Of a stretch of 64,000 nucleotides of DNA, positions 50,929 to 64,000 are shown piece by piece (position 1 is the first letter of the stretch; each line of letters begins with the position of its first letter). Origin of the DNA: Burhinus oedicnemus (lineage: Eukaryota; Chordata; Aves; Charadriiformes; Burhinidae); the NCBI GenBank assembly GCA_008921705.1, contig VFFE01007738.1, positions 62,001-126,000 on the forward strand. The letters are read 5' to 3'. A program made the position numbers and the translations under genes. Under the pieces are notes generated by a model. It had not been told where the DNA came from. It worked only from the letters and a program-made list of their open reading frames with translations, and ran no database searches.

Positions 50929-53900
50929 GTGTGAAGTCTAGGAATAACTGTTAATTAATGATCATTGAGCAGAGGGTAATGGAGTGTCTTCTGCTAAGAT
51001 ATTACTAAAATCAACTAGCAGAAAAATTAACTCATGTTTGTGTTCTGGACATCTCTGAGGCTTCTTTCTACTGAAATTATGAAATATGATGTAAAATTAG
51101 TTTTTTTATATACCACTAGATGGCAAACTAGCAGTGTGATACACATCAGACTTGCTATCATGGAAATCTCTGATTAGGCATTATTGTAAAAAATGCAGGC
51201 TATCTGTATGCAAATCAACAGAAGCTTGATGTGGTGCATGCTGATAGACAACAAAGAATACTTCAACTTTCATGTTTCAAATTAATTCGTGATGTTTTAA
51301 GTCTGGACAATACAGATCTTGTTGGAATCACAAAAGATTTCTAGGGCAAACGTTTCACACAGCCTTCGCTTTCCCTTCTGATTGCCCACAGGCGCACACC
51401 TACAGCTCCCTCGCCTGGGGCTGAGTGTCAGGCAATGCTGTAGTGGCGCCAACTGGAAATAAGTGGAGGAGTTTGAACAAGACCGTCACAAGGCCCTTGA
51501 AGAAGGGTTGTAACACCAGACTGAGATGTGCGGAAGCGCTCGAGGAGGGCAGTCAGGCTCTTTCCATTGTCTACATTTTGCAGGGGCCTAGTCATTAATA
51601 TAAGCACAACTGCTGCCGCCGCTTCCTGGGGAGGTCTGCAGGGGCAGAGCAATTAGAAAGCATCCACTAATGAGAGGGGAAAGGCACCAAAAAGTCTCCC
51701 AAGAGCTCCCAGTCATTTTCCCCATTGCTAAAATGAAGCCACTTAAGGGTGTAATTGCTCACAGTTGGTTTTCCAGCTCTGAAAATCTCTAAATTACAGA
51801 ATAAGCACTGGAAATGCAGAATACTCCATAACCCAACTAAAATCTAGGGAAAACTGGGAAGAGTGAATATGCTCGCTCAAGCCAAAATGCAATCACATAG
51901 TGACTCAAGAAGTGTATGCTGGGAGAGAAGAGAGTCACTTGACTTGTTTGTACATATTTAGTCCCTTGCATTTGGTTTATATCAGGAGAAGACAATGATA
52001 GAATCAGGTAGTTGCTTGGACACAAGTGAGGATCTGCAAAGAATGGACAGAGAAGCTTTGCTTTGCTGTGCACCAGAGCAAAAACCCAGAGAGCACTCCT
52101 CTTGTCATAGCCCCCAGCCTGTTTTTTCCATAACCAACAGACCCAAATGCTTCCTGAGCTCTCTGAGGGTCATCGCTATGAACAAATCCATTTTGGGTTC
52201 TTTGCCTGACACCAGTTCACAGACACAACAGTTAATCCCCAACTCTTATTTTAGTTACAAGCTCCCACAGGAACCCCAGTACCCACATGTCCCAGCATCT
52301 CTTTGGGCTTCTATACAGTGCTGTTTTTAGGGACTGATTTCCATTTTTTCAACTTTTACCAAACACACATTGAATCAAGAGCTCCTTTTGCAGAAAAAGG
52401 TTTCAGCGGGCTTCCTGTTCGTCTTGGACAAAAAATCCTACCCCCAGCATTCAGAAATTGCCCTATGGCTCTCTTCATAACAGCAAAATTATAAGCTACT
52501 GTATTATTGTTGTTGCTATTTTTATTATTAGTCTTGGAAGCGCTTATTTCTGTTTTCTTTTTATTCATATGTGGATGATCAAGGCAAAAGCAATAGACAT
52601 GCAAAAGTTTTGAGGTATGCACTTATTTTTAACGTCCAGCAGTGTTTGGACTGCAAGAAAACTGCTCACCAGTAATCCACTGCATTTGCTTGTGATGCAT
52701 GTTTTCTGCTTAGCCTGTGTATTTAAGCCTTAGTTCCCTGAGACTAGGTCTTACGCTGCAGAATAAATGCTTTATTATGAAGTAGACCCTCTATTGTGTT
52801 TAATAAGTACCTAAAGAGTTGAAATACGCAGGTATGGAAGGCTGTTGGGGGCAGCTTCAACTGCCTATTTTACCTAAGCCTGAGCTCTGAAAAGCTGAGA
52901 GGGCTGGGGGCACATGGGGCGATGGCCAGAGGTTAGGGAGACAATGCCATGGTCCACCTCTGCCTCTACCCAGCAGAAGCCGTGGTTGCAGCAATCTTTG
53001 CTCTCTCCATTTTGCACCCATTCTCAGCACTCCATTTTGCTCCTGTCCCTTTCTTTTCAGTAACAGAAACACCTTAGGCCCTCCAGGCTCCCATCCTTCA
53101 TCCTTGGGGCAGTAAAATGAGTGTTTTACGTATTTTTCAGGGGGCATTCAAGCTGACTCAAGTTGTCACATACACACAAACAGCAGACTACATTAACTGG
53201 GCTTCAGCTGCATTTCTGAAAGCAATGTGATTATAACAGCTTTAAAAGACAGGACGGTCTGTAATTAGCAGAGGGGTTTTCTTGGTGATTACATTAACCT
53301 TTAGCTGAACGTTACTCAAACCATCACGATGTTATTTTTATGGTCCCCTACCAAAGTACGCCTCCGTAGGAGCGCGACCCTGTCTTGATCAGTGGAAAAT
53401 TCCATGTCCTTGTGTAAATCCTACAAGTGCCTTGCTTTGGTCGAGTGCCACCCTGCGCTGTGCCTGGTAAGGTTTTGCAAACAATGGCCTCGCTGGCTGG
53501 AGGGAATCCAGCCCAGCTAGTAATGTTTTCAGTCATTCTTTCCCTGTGCAATGAATGAAGAATGAAAAATGCAGCTATTCACAGGAGCAGTTTTGTCAGA
53601 TAGTAACGACCTGAGTACTAATGTAACAGAGCTTTAACACACGATGTGTTCTATATATTGTTATTTTCCATACGGTTTGTTTCTCTTTGTGTTTTCCAAA
53701 CACAGAACTATATCTAGGGTTCAACAGAGCTCTAGAAATGTACAGAGAAAACAGTGGCCATGACTATAGCGGAAAACAATTAAGCTGGATAAATATGCAA
53801 ACGTTCCTCATAAAAATCCAATGAAGAGATTAGCTGTACAAATATACAAAAGTTCATGAGAGGTGGTCTGGCACCACAGATTCTTTCTTTGCTCGTTTAA

Positions 53901-56900
53901 TCTGATTAAGTTCACTCCACATAACTCTAGTCTACAATGCAGTAAAAGTACCACTGTAACCTAGCTTAGTTCCAGTACTAGTACAAATTTCATGTGTGCA
54001 GTTATGACAATAGAATAAGACCTTGGAACAAGCTGAGTGGGTAGTGTATGAGAAAAATTATTTTTATTAAAAATAAAATGATAAGAAATAAAACTTTATC
54101 CAGTTTTGCCTAGTTTTGTTTCAGAATTCTTAAAATGATGGCCCTGATGCAGGTCTAGGAGCAACAGAAAGAACTACCAGCTGAAATAGTCCTGTGAGCT
54201 GCTGAGAGTGGAAGTAATCACTGGGGACTCAGGTCACCGAGCTTTGGGGACATTCCCTGATTTATCTTGGCCTCAGTTCCCTACCACCTAAATGGGCATA
54301 GGTCTTCCTTTTCCCCAGCCTGCTTTTGTGTTCAGACCAAAATGTTCTCTGGGGCAGCAGGTTTGCCTGCTGTAGACCTCTGGGTTGGGCTCTTGGCAGG
54401 ACTTCCAGGTGCCACCATACCCCTGCAATAGCTGTGCCAAAGTAAAAAGGGAGTTTCTCCATAATGTTCATACCAGCATCATTCTGTTGCTGTTTTCTCT
54501 TTCTTTTACAAATGCATACATTTGTGAAGTCTCCCTCTCTAGGTGTGTAACACAGTCCTGCTTCAAGCCCAGGTGGCCCAGTCCAGGCACCCAGAGCTGA
54601 GTAGATGGGTTCAAATGCTGCCAAGGGAGGGAGGATGGGCAGCTGCCCACAAAATTGAGGTTTGCTCTGAAAACTAGGATGCAGGGACTGTGCAAAGGGA
54701 CGCACCTGGTCACTTATGTGCTTCATTTCTCAACACAACCAAAGGACTTTTGTCACACAGTCACTTGGTCCATGAATACAAACACCACTTTCAATGAACG
54801 GATTTCAGTAGCAATAGTATTCCTTCTCTACTAATTTTTGTTTCTCCACTGATTCATTCTTTGGCATGTCATCAACTTTTTCTTCAGCTGAACAGATACA
54901 TTAATTATATTTTCCTCTTTCAGGAACTTTCTTCATCTATTTTTTACCCTGTAATGTGAAGGCCTCCTGGATGAGTTTGCGTTATAAATCATTCCTGTTT
55001 TCTCTATTTAATGCTTAACATCTTTCTAAATGGCAGAAATATGGTAATGAAGGGAGTAATATCTCCATCTCCCATAGCAAGGTATGCTGAAGTTAAGAGA
55101 ACTTGATAACTTTTGAGTGGAAATATCAGACCTTGAAGTTAGGTGTCTAAATTCATGTTATATTTACTGGGGAGAACTGGGCGCTTCTGGAGGACAAGTC
55201 AACTCTCCTATATTGAACCTTTACACTGAGATTAGATGAACTGCATCCTAGAAGTACTTATTCATGTTTTAATGACTATAAAAGGAGTCTGGCTGAGAAG
55301 CTTACCTTACAGCCATCTTCATCATGGACATCCAAAGTTGATGAACATGAATCCCATGCTGAATGTCCTAACTTCCAGAAACTTCAGGAACCCGCCTGCT
55401 CCTGGGGTGTGGGAAGACTTAAAATCCAATACAGAAATCTCAGGTTATTCAGCAGCTTTTCAAAATATTTTTGTAATTAACAAGTCACAAACTCATAGTC
55501 TTCTGCTTCAAACTTGTGATGAGCTCAACACTTGAAAACTGCAGTATGGCAGTTCTCATTCCTCCTGTGTAGTCACACTCCTTGAGATGGAAAGGACCTC
55601 ATACTGCCTCACTTTCTGAGGCAAAAAAGACTGTTGTGTGCTGTGATGACTACGTGGTACAGCAGTGGAAAGCTGTGGGGGTTTCCCACATGTGGTATGC
55701 CTGGGTCATGGGATGACAGCTTCCATCTGGAGCACTTTTTATATCCTACCTTTCTGCAAACTATTTTCTCCACCAGATTGGATAGGTACAAGGATGTTCT
55801 CTGAGGTTCATTTTAGCGCCAAAGGAAATTCCTTCCAGACCCAACAGAAGGAGGCAGACTTCTACAGAGACCAAGTCAAAATGTCTAAATTACAGTCCCT
55901 TCTGGGGCCCTGAATTGGGCTTGGAGGGTAAGGAGATTGACTTCATGAGGCTGATGGTGGTTTCTCACCTCTGTGGATAATAGTCTTTGAAACAGGGTAG
56001 TCTTTGTTCAATTTATAAACACTGTGTCTACCAAACCAGAGCCCCAGACCTCTGTAGCTCTGAACTCAGCTGTTGTCTAGGGCAAAAGAGCAGCAGAGTG
56101 AGCAGTCACCTGCAGCTGTGAGCTGAACCAGTATGAGCAGTAACTTCTTCCCTAACTCTTCCATCACTAAAGAAATGGTATCCACTATGGTGAACCATAG
56201 GGGACCTCTTCTTGCATTTTCAGAAGCCTGAACCATTTCGGAAGGGTTTTGGTGAGCGGTCTGTATTTCTCACCACTGCACTTAATCAAATCTTTTTAAA
56301 AAGTTAAGACAACCCCAAATCAGCTGAAGGTTAGATAAAATAGCTAGATAAAGTACCTTCATTTCTGATGAATCCTTTTTCAGAAGAAGAACAAACCTGA
56401 ATCTACAGCATTTATATTAAAATCTGGAAACTTCCAAAGCAAATGCAAATTAGTCTGTGGTATGGCTGAGCTTCCACAGGACACCTGGCTGCCCCAAATT
56501 ATCCATTTAATGTTCTTACAGAATTTAATAGAGCAGTTTATCTTTAGTTTCTGTCTTTTTATGAAAATGGTAAATCTTCACCCAAAGCTACATCACAGAA
56601 AGCCTTCAAAAGACCATGATGTTTGCAGAATTTCAGTACAATACTTTAGGATACGCGCTGTTATGTCAAGATCCATTGCAAGGCTGGAGCCATGATGTTT
56701 TGGTATCCTTTATTTCCATCTCTACAAAAGTTTTACTGTGACTGTAAAGGACATTGGACTTCATGGTTTATATATAATATCATGCATAAATAACATCAAC
56801 GTTAGAAAAAGTCAGCCATAGGATAAATTTGGGCTTGACAGGACAACAGGAATGTTCATTTCAGATAAGTGTGGCTGATAATAATAAATCTTCACATAAG

Positions 56901-59900
56901 GTTCATAGGAGGCCTTTTCTTGCCTTTCTCTTCATCTTCTCTAGAAACAAGAAAATATCACATTCTAATTCTCCTAACACTTCCTGTACTTTTTGTGCTC
57001 AATTTTTGTTTTTCTTTATACTTCAAAATAGTGTGGAAGGAGTCCCACAGCACCACAGCTTCACCTAAAGCTGTTTACATAAAAAACCCTTTTTAGTCTG
57101 TTTATCACTCAGGAAATTTGCATCAAGATCATAAAATAAATGTCATTATTCCACTTAACAGCCATAAGGATACAAACTTCATCTTCTCTAACAATGTGTT
57201 TTACCTCTAGTCAAAAAGATTAAAAACCTTTTCCTATAGGTCATAGTTGTTCAAGCCATACCAGCCGCACTAAAATTTTACAGCCTTATTCAAAATACAT
57301 CATCATTACTCTTTCTGGTTAATCTTCAAAATCTAATCACCGTCTGATATGACTACAAAAGACACAGTAAAAGCATTCTTTAAAATTTTTCCAAACCTTC
57401 TAACAGAGCAGCATTAGATGGTAAATTTGCTTGTGTTGCCCAAATACTGAACTTCACTGCTGAAATAGATGCTTTGAAATAGATCATGGGAACTCTTACT
57501 GCCTTTGGAAAGAAATGCTTATTTGATTGTCAATAGATTTTTAAACACAGTTACTGATATCCTTTTTGACACATCACACAACCCTCATATACTTGCAGTG
57601 GCCCTCCACATTTTTGTTTGGTGCTACGTTGTCCATATGCAAACACACCTGACTCTTTGCATTTGAGCAAGAGCCTGCTCAGATGGGTCTGTGTCGTCTC
57701 CTTGTCCAGGTCCAAGGTCTGAGCCCTCAGCTCAGTCTTGCAGCTCATTGCAGTTTCAGTGCCAAAGCTGCCAGGCTGCCTTGGAGCACGGGGAAGCCAA
57801 AACACCAGTTTTCTCTGTCTGCTCACACCAACATAGCTGTAGCCTCACCTGTAGCAGGGCTTCCAAAGACAAATTTGTATTGAAAACATATTTATCAAAA
57901 GCTATCTGTAAAAAGCAAAACTTGAGTCATTTTTTTTCCCCAGGATATTTCTTATTTGGCATTATTATCTTCAATGTTTACTAAAAATAAAGATTAAATT
58001 TTAGTGTGCCTAGTTAGATATTTAATATTAGTATCTTTCTCAATAGCATAGTTTTTCAGCAAAGTCAAAACTTACCACTGAAAATGTTAGTGAAAAAAGA
58101 TTAATTTTTTATATATTTTTGAAGATTTTTTTTACAGTTTTAAGAAAGAAAGAAAATAATTTTTCAACAGAATAAAATCATAACTGTGGTGATCTTCATT
58201 AAAGGAACAATGAAAATCCAGAAAGCATAGCAAAAAATGCGTAAGAATCAACTTTGAACATCCTTAGATACCACTGACTAAGAAATTAGTTAAAACAGTC
58301 ATTCTTCTGTTTCATACTGAACCTTATTTACAGCCCAGCCCTTGCTAGGAAATACTAAAGTTCTTCTAGTTTTGTCCACTTTTGCTGCCAATCACATGTT
58401 TATGTGCATGGTCATTGTTGACCACAGGTATTGCACACCTCCTGATGGACTACAGAAGTAAGAAGGAGTCGTTAGGACCTCAGAGGGAGCAGACCAAAAA
58501 TGTGGCTATGGGAAGAAGGGCTTCGGAGCTTCTATGTACACTCCCAGTGTTGGAAACACCACCAGCGCAGCTGCCAAGCTGTAGCTGCCCACACAAGCAC
58601 ATGCTAAATGGATCCTTATCTCTCCATTCTACCACGAACAATTATTTGTTTTCTCTTTATCTGTATTTTCATCTCCACCCTAGGACTCATTCAGCTCTTT
58701 TACAAAGACAAGCCTTGGATAGGATTCAGATTCAAGCTTCTCTTTTATTTTTCTCCAGACAAAGCGTTTTTATAATTGTGCAGGCATTACACAAGATTCC
58801 TTTTTTTTTGTAGATTTTCACTCAAGTCAAATCTCTTTGTATTGTACAATTAGGCAGCATCGGCACTTCAGACAAACTCTGAGAGTATGACTCCCTAGCA
58901 TCCAAAAGTGAGAGCAGGACGTTGCCATCACTTATGGAGGATCAGATCACAATTATACCTTAGGTCTTGAGTGCATGTGCCAGCTGAATTAGATAGATAG
59001 CTTTAGATAAATAATCAACCTTGGCCTGGATCTGCTGAGTGAAGGTGTGCAGTCCCAGGGTAAAAGCAAGTAAGCAGAGATTAACCATTTCTAGTTTGTG
59101 TCATCCGATATTTGCACATTTTCACTTCCCACCTCTGTAGAGTGGGAAACTGAGTTCAGTCCATCGTATGCCATTACATTCCTGGTTTGGGGTTTGGTAC
59201 AGAACGAACTAGTAAGCATCTGCACTGAATTTACTTGACCTTGCTGAGATGGAACCTCTCAGAAAACTGAGGTTAACAAGGGGTACAAACAGGCCTAAAA
59301 TGCATCATTATAACAATGATGTGTCCCAGCAGCAGGCCTTTTCCCTGTTCATGTACCCTACTGCATGTGACAATGGCAGCAGCAGGAAAGGAAAATATCA
59401 GAAGAGCCCAAAAAGCACCTCTGTGCCCCTGTGTGACCCACTAGCACGGGGCTGCTGTTCTGGTGCTCAGCATGCAATACTAGCCTAACAGCCAATACGT
59501 CAGTGAAGTGTAGCACTCCGCAAATAAACTTTTGAAACACCACTTTTTTTTTTTTTTTTTGTAGGCAAGAAACCGTATATTTTACTATCATATGAAAGGC
59601 AGCACTCTGCTGCTCGTTTTGGATTTTTAGAGCAACAAGTTTTCTAAGGGCTTTGCACGAGTATAAACTAGGTTATTCACATGCTTCTGAGTACATTCTT
59701 GTTCTTTTCTAAGTTCACTTGTTTGTTAAATGGCATAGGAATGTCTCAGAAGTATTGAAGTTCAAAAGCCATAGAAATATTAGGAAAAGCAACAGTTCCT
59801 CAAACTGAGTTTTCAGTTCATGTAAACTCCATTACTATCATTTTAACAATTTAAATTCAAAGACATTTGGAAACAAAAAAAAACAATTCCTTTACTGTCA

Positions 59901-60117
59901 AAAGCACCTCATTCAACTGAGTGATAACATGTCTTTTCATGTAGTTGTTAAAATAAGGTCACAAGCAACTGTTGGATATACAGAAAATAACAACTTATCT
60001 TTGCTAAAAGCCACGTTTCCCAGAAAACTATCCAGTCATAAAGGTAACAACAGATGAGGAATCCACCACTTCCTATTACAGATCAATCCCAATAGTCATA
60101 AACAATATAAATATGTG
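50929..60117. other. Unique non-coding DNA
   Basis: No gene is supported in about 9.2 kb. The largest frames (54262-54726 minus, 154 codons; 58382-58813 plus, 143 codons) show no recognisable domain and overlap others or lack splice context. A 17-nt T-run at 59544-59560 is the only notable homopolymer. A CTCF-like site at 51113-51125 is listed separately. Confidence 0.5.
51113..51125 (+). promoter_or_regulatory. CTCF-like core motif, plus strand
   Basis: CCACTAGATGGCA matches the CTCF core consensus CCASYAGRKGGCR at every position. It points away from the minus-strand site at 39.05 kb. The flanks are AT-rich, which lowers the likelihood of strong binding. Confidence 0.35.
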
Positions 60118-60355
60118 TCTATCATTTAAGGTTCTTACTGGATACAGGGACAAACTTTTTCCTTACGAGGAGAGAATTGGAGCAGGTTGCCCAGGGTAGT
60201 TGTGCTCTCTGTCCTCGCAGGTTTCCAAGACCTGACTGGATAAACCCCTGAGCAGCCTGGTCTGGGCTCAGAGGTGAGGCTGCTCTGAGTAGGAGGTTGG
60301 ACTAGTGACCTCCTGAGGACCCTTCCAGTCTGAATTATCCTGTGATCTTATGACA
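60118..60355 (+). mobile_element. CR1 LINE fragment, plus strand
   Basis: GGAGCAGGTTGCCCAGGGTAG, then CTGAGCAGCCTGGTCTGGGC, then GAGGTTGGACTAGTGACCTCC, CCTTCCAGTCTGAATTATCCTGTGATCTTATGAC follow the 3' region of avian CR1 in sense order, ending in a worn ATTCTRTG-type tail. About 240 bp survive after 5' truncation. It is non-coding. Confidence 0.92.
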
Positions 60356-62437
60356 CGATAATCCCAACATTAATTTGCCTGTCTCCAGTTTCCAGGCACT
60401 AGTTTTAATTAGGCCTTTGTGGGCTACCAGGCTTAGCTCTGCTGAATTATATTTCCTTGAAGTGCTCACCCCCTGGCCACCAAGGATCCAGATAGCAAGA
60501 TGTGACAGAGCACTTAGTCTCCCTGCTGTGAGACTGAGGCATAAGGCTCTGGCAAATCCAGCCTCCAAGGAGTTTCCCACTCCTGGCTCTGCAGCAGGAG
60601 ATCTCCAGGCTCCCAAGCTGCCTGTTGGTGAGCCTTGGGAAAAGCTCTCATCTGTGCCACAGAACAGCCCAGAGCCAGAGACCTTGACCTTTCTTCACTC
60701 CCCACCAGGCAAACAAGCAAAAAAACTTTTGACTGAAAAAACACACCACAACTTCCAGGCTACCCCTATGCTCAACTGCAAGTAACTGATTGCAAAAATA
60801 TTTTATTGTATTTTATATTATTATTATTATTATTATTGTTGTTATTATTATTATTATTGTATTTTATTATTGAAGATGACCAGTTATCAAAGCTAACTCA
60901 GAAACAGAATTAAGAATAAGAGACACTATAGGCAGTTGTGATGTTCTTTCCTATAATAATAGAAATGGTGAGTTAGTTTTGAAATTGGGATGGTAGAATC
61001 GTTTCCCACGTGGAATAAAAAAATATATATTTCATATCCTTTTGTTAAGAATTATAACAGAATTCAAAATGAGGGATTTTTTTCAATTAGGAAGGTAGAA
61101 AAAATCATAGTAGGAAAAGGGGAAAAAAACATGAGAAAATTTAATATGTTCTCTTTTATCTGTAACAGACATTCTTTACTGTTTTGGAGACAGCAATTAG
61201 TCTAAGTAAATTAAATCAAGTGTTTAATAAGATTTTTAAGAAGTCAGGAAGGCTGGAAAGAGATAAATAAGTCTAGACAAAATATCCCTGTTTAATGTGG
61301 TTATTCATGCCACCTATGAAGGATGTGACTTGCGGTGACCAAGCTCTGTAATCATTTTAGCATGATACAGAGCATCATCTGAATGAAAGAACTCAGTTGT
61401 TTGATCTTCAGGGTGTATAATAGTCCCTCTCATAGTGGAAGTGTGTTTAATGTGTTGAAATTAGTTTGAAGGGAAAAATTGTCTCAGTTCCCAGTTTTTT
61501 TCTGCAGATTCTTTTTAGGCTTGGAAATTCTCCCAAGATATTCAGGAAACTCTACTCAGGAAATGGGAGAAAAATCTGATTACACTTAAAGTACATATTG
61601 TAGTCAATGCTTTGCACTACTTTGATTACGACTGTGTTAACTTCTGCATTTCCTGCTGATAGTTCGGTAGAGCACGGATTTTCAATATAAAGTTTTACAT
61701 TTCAGTCATGGAGGAGCAAGAAGTAGAAGCTGCTGTACATCATCCAGGATGAGATCAGAAGTGTCATAGAAACTGGAAGCCAGAATATATGGATCAAAAT
61801 CTGGTCAGGAAAAACCCCAAGTTAAGTAAATATGAATTAGAATTTATTCATCTGCTTCTTCCCACCTCATTTCAGTGGTTTGATCCATCATTTCAAAAGA
61901 AGTACCATCATTATTTTGGAAATTTTGTGACCCTTCAGTGAGATTTTAGGCTCAAGATCATAGTCCCAGATGCCAGCACAGTGCTTACACACAGATCTTT
62001 CAAAAAGCAGTGAGTGTCTCCTAGGCCAGAATGACAATAATTCTTCCTGTTCTTCACTTGTAGGTTTACAAGATGCATCTCACAATACAACATGAAAAAG
62101 ATCTGAGGGAGAAGAGCTGGAATATGTCTATCATATGGGGAAAAGGTTCTGCTCTTAGTCTGTCATCATCTGTTCAAATGCTTTGCAAGATACAGCAGGC
62201 AAACTGGATTTCAGATAGAAAATGCTGATTCACCTCAAACCAGGCAAAAAATACACTCCTTTTTTGCATTCAGCTAGTAAGTTACCATGGGTATCCCTGA
62301 ACAGCTTTGTGCTTCATACGGTGCTGCAATACCACACCACTGACACCGCAATGCAAACAGCAAATGGTAACAGAAGAAAGAACAGGTACTGTGGGCATCC
62401 TATCCAGCTACCAAACCATACCCACCCACCCCCAACC
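60356..62437. other. Unique non-coding DNA with a microsatellite
   Basis: No gene is supported. Overlapping frames at 60335-60785 occur on both strands in a GC-richer patch. The (ATT)n microsatellite is listed separately. The right end is a C-rich stretch of CCCA units leading into a gap. Confidence 0.5.
60816..60872. repeat. (ATT)n microsatellite, interrupted
   Basis: About 57 bp of ATT units, interrupted by GTT GTT and by GTATTTT. It is probably length-variable between individuals. Confidence 0.9.
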
Positions 62438-62457
62438 NNNNNNNNNNNNNNNNNNNN
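62438..62457. other. Assembly gap, 20 N
   Basis: A 20-N gap follows a C-rich tract (ACCCACCCACCCCCAACC). Twenty is likely a placeholder length. The C-rich run may extend into the gap. Confidence 0.98.
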
Positions 62458-64000
62458 AATCTATAGTTTGCCCCTAAATGGTAAAATTGAAAGATCCCTA
62501 TTAAAAACAGGAAAATAATCTTCACTATGTAGTGAATCAGAACACATTTTCGCCATATGAAAATTTTTAACGAGTTGGACTTCTAGATAAAATATAAACA
62601 CAAAAAAACCCTCATTAAAACAGGGACAAGAATGGTATGTCTCATTTCTCCTCCTTTTATAATTCTGATTGGCAACTTAAACGTTTCCTCGTTTTCTAAA
62701 ACTGAAGGCTACAGCATCTTAATTTTTTTTCCTGACTTTCTCCTAGTGCATGAATAACACTTTTTCATTGCTTGACTTGTTTATCAAAGAGTTTTCACTG
62801 TGGTCATTTAAAATCTTACTTGTTCAGTCTGTGTCATCAGTATTGTCAGGACAGGGGAGATGGCTGTGGCAGCAATCTTAATAAACAAGACAGAAGAGAC
62901 ATCAAAAAAGGTTTATTCACAGGACTTTACCATTAGTCAGACTCCTCTTAAAAGCCAGTAAACGTTGCCCTATAGTGTATTTACTCTTGAGACTTGCAGA
63001 GTACCACACATGGCATAAAATAAGTAAGGTGATAGGTAGGAGGCAGCATATGGAGTCTCACCATGACGTTCAGATTTTTTAGTTTTTGTAAAGTGCGTAT
63101 TAAGTGCTGATATGGAACATGTTCCCTTTTAACCAGGCATGACTGCTTCATGTGACAATCTATACAAGGCTCCACAGTGATGGTCACAAGAACCATCAGA
63201 GACCCAAACCCCAACTTTGACCTCCCCTGCCTCCCACCACTATCACAAAGGGACAGACAAATTTTACAGGTCACAGACAAACAAAACCAAGACCTTGACA
63301 AAAGTCCAGGAACATAGCAAAATAATGTACAGTTTCAGCATCAGCTCCATCACCATGCCATGCCCTGTGTTTTCCAGTTCCGACCACAGGCTTCCATGGT
63401 GCTGAGCAAAAAAGCAAGGAACCAAAAACTCACCTGCAAAGGCAGCTACTTAAAACAATCAAGACTTCAAGAGAAATTTTCTGGATGATAAATTTTGAGA
63501 TACTCTGGATGAAACTAAGGAGCATTCACAGGACATGAGAGGTATGAAGGATGCTCCAAAAAATCATTGCCCTTTTTTTTTTAACACAAAGTCTGCGGCT
63601 TTATGCATGGGGAAATCAAAGTTGTGCAGAATAAAAGGGTAAAAGATTTTGAAACTGAAATTCAGCATAGGATTTGTGCAGCAAAAAAAAGAATATTGCA
63701 CAAATCAGATGTAAAAACTGGTATTCTAGGGGCTTGTGCCCCAACACAATGGGACTGGTTAACACTGATAATGAGACATTAAGGTTATGAGGGAATTAAG
63801 ACGCTGGAGATCATTGCACCTATAACTTAGACCAACGACCCAGCAGGCTAGCACCGCCGATGAACAAACTTTGTTAGCACATGGTTCTACTCTTCCCAGT
63901 GCCTCCGAGTGCTCTGGCATTGTGGTGATCAATGCAAAGGCTGTGTGGGTACTCAGCTCTTCTGTGGTCCTCAACCTTACCCTCCTCTAAAATGGGAGCA
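62458..64000. other. Unique non-coding DNA
   Basis: No gene is supported. Frames at 62981-63301 and 63759-63974 on the minus strand and 63217-63405 on the plus strand are short and without recognisable motifs. Confidence 0.5.

Noticed and set aside
54262..54726. 154-codon minus-strand frame
   Set aside because: A plus-strand frame and a second minus-strand frame overlap it; no domain and no splice context.
59544..59560. T-run that could be the A-tail of a minus-strand processed pseudogene
   Set aside because: No poly(A) signal or coding remnant lies upstream on the minus strand, and no flanking duplication was seen.
1..64000. CRISPR arrays, operons, tRNA or rRNA genes, replication origins
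   Set aside because: None were found; the sequence is vertebrate in character and no cloverleaf or rRNA-like stretch was recognised by eye.

Overview
The window looks like non-coding DNA from a bird. The evidence is several copies of the CR1 retrotransposon with typical avian 3' ends (at about 4.9, 12.8, 34.5, 35.0 and 60.1 kb), two kinds of retroviral solo LTR with clear target-site duplications, low overall repeat density, AT-rich sequence, and no compact or operon-like gene layout. I cannot place the species. No protein-coding gene could be identified. Nearly all open frames are short, overlap on both strands, and look like chance or repeat-derived frames, so the window is probably intergenic or lies inside a very large intron.

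Layout. 1-9.3 kb: unique DNA with a locally GC-richer block at 1.5-3.2 kb and a short CR1 tail at 4.9 kb. 9.3-10.0 kb: a complete 718-bp minus-strand solo LTR (family A) with 5-bp duplications. 11.1-12.3 kb: an ancient CR1/L3-type LINE with a readable but broken reverse-transcriptase frame, followed by a younger CR1 at 12.8-13.1 kb. 13.1-23.0 kb: unique DNA with one weak exon-like frame at 15.9 kb. 23.0-24.1 kb: a 1,070-bp minus-strand LTR of a different family (B). 24-34.4 kb: unique DNA with an LTR-like promoter/poly(A) pair at 26.3 kb. 34.4-35.5 kb: two CR1 fragments in opposite orientation. 35.5-46.7 kb: unique DNA with old LINE remnants at 42.5 and 44.7 kb and a strong CTCF-like motif at 39.05 kb. 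46.7-48.1 kb: a second family A LTR on the plus strand, broken by an 830-N assembly gap. 48-64 kb: unique DNA with a cluster of same-frame minus-strand ORFs at 50.0-50.9 kb, a second CTCF-like motif at 51.1 kb, a CR1 fragment at 60.2 kb, an (ATT)n microsatellite and a 20-N gap.

The best-supported observations concern mobile elements. The two family A LTRs carry the same signals (TATA box, ATTAAA, hairpin near the 3' end). The gap in the second copy is about 660 bp longer than the matching part of the first copy, and it starts beside a short GGAT-type tandem array, so a hidden repeat expansion or extra sequence is likely. I see no convincing new biological system; the remaining leads (exon-like frames, ORF cluster, divergent CTCF-like pair) are weak and marked so.
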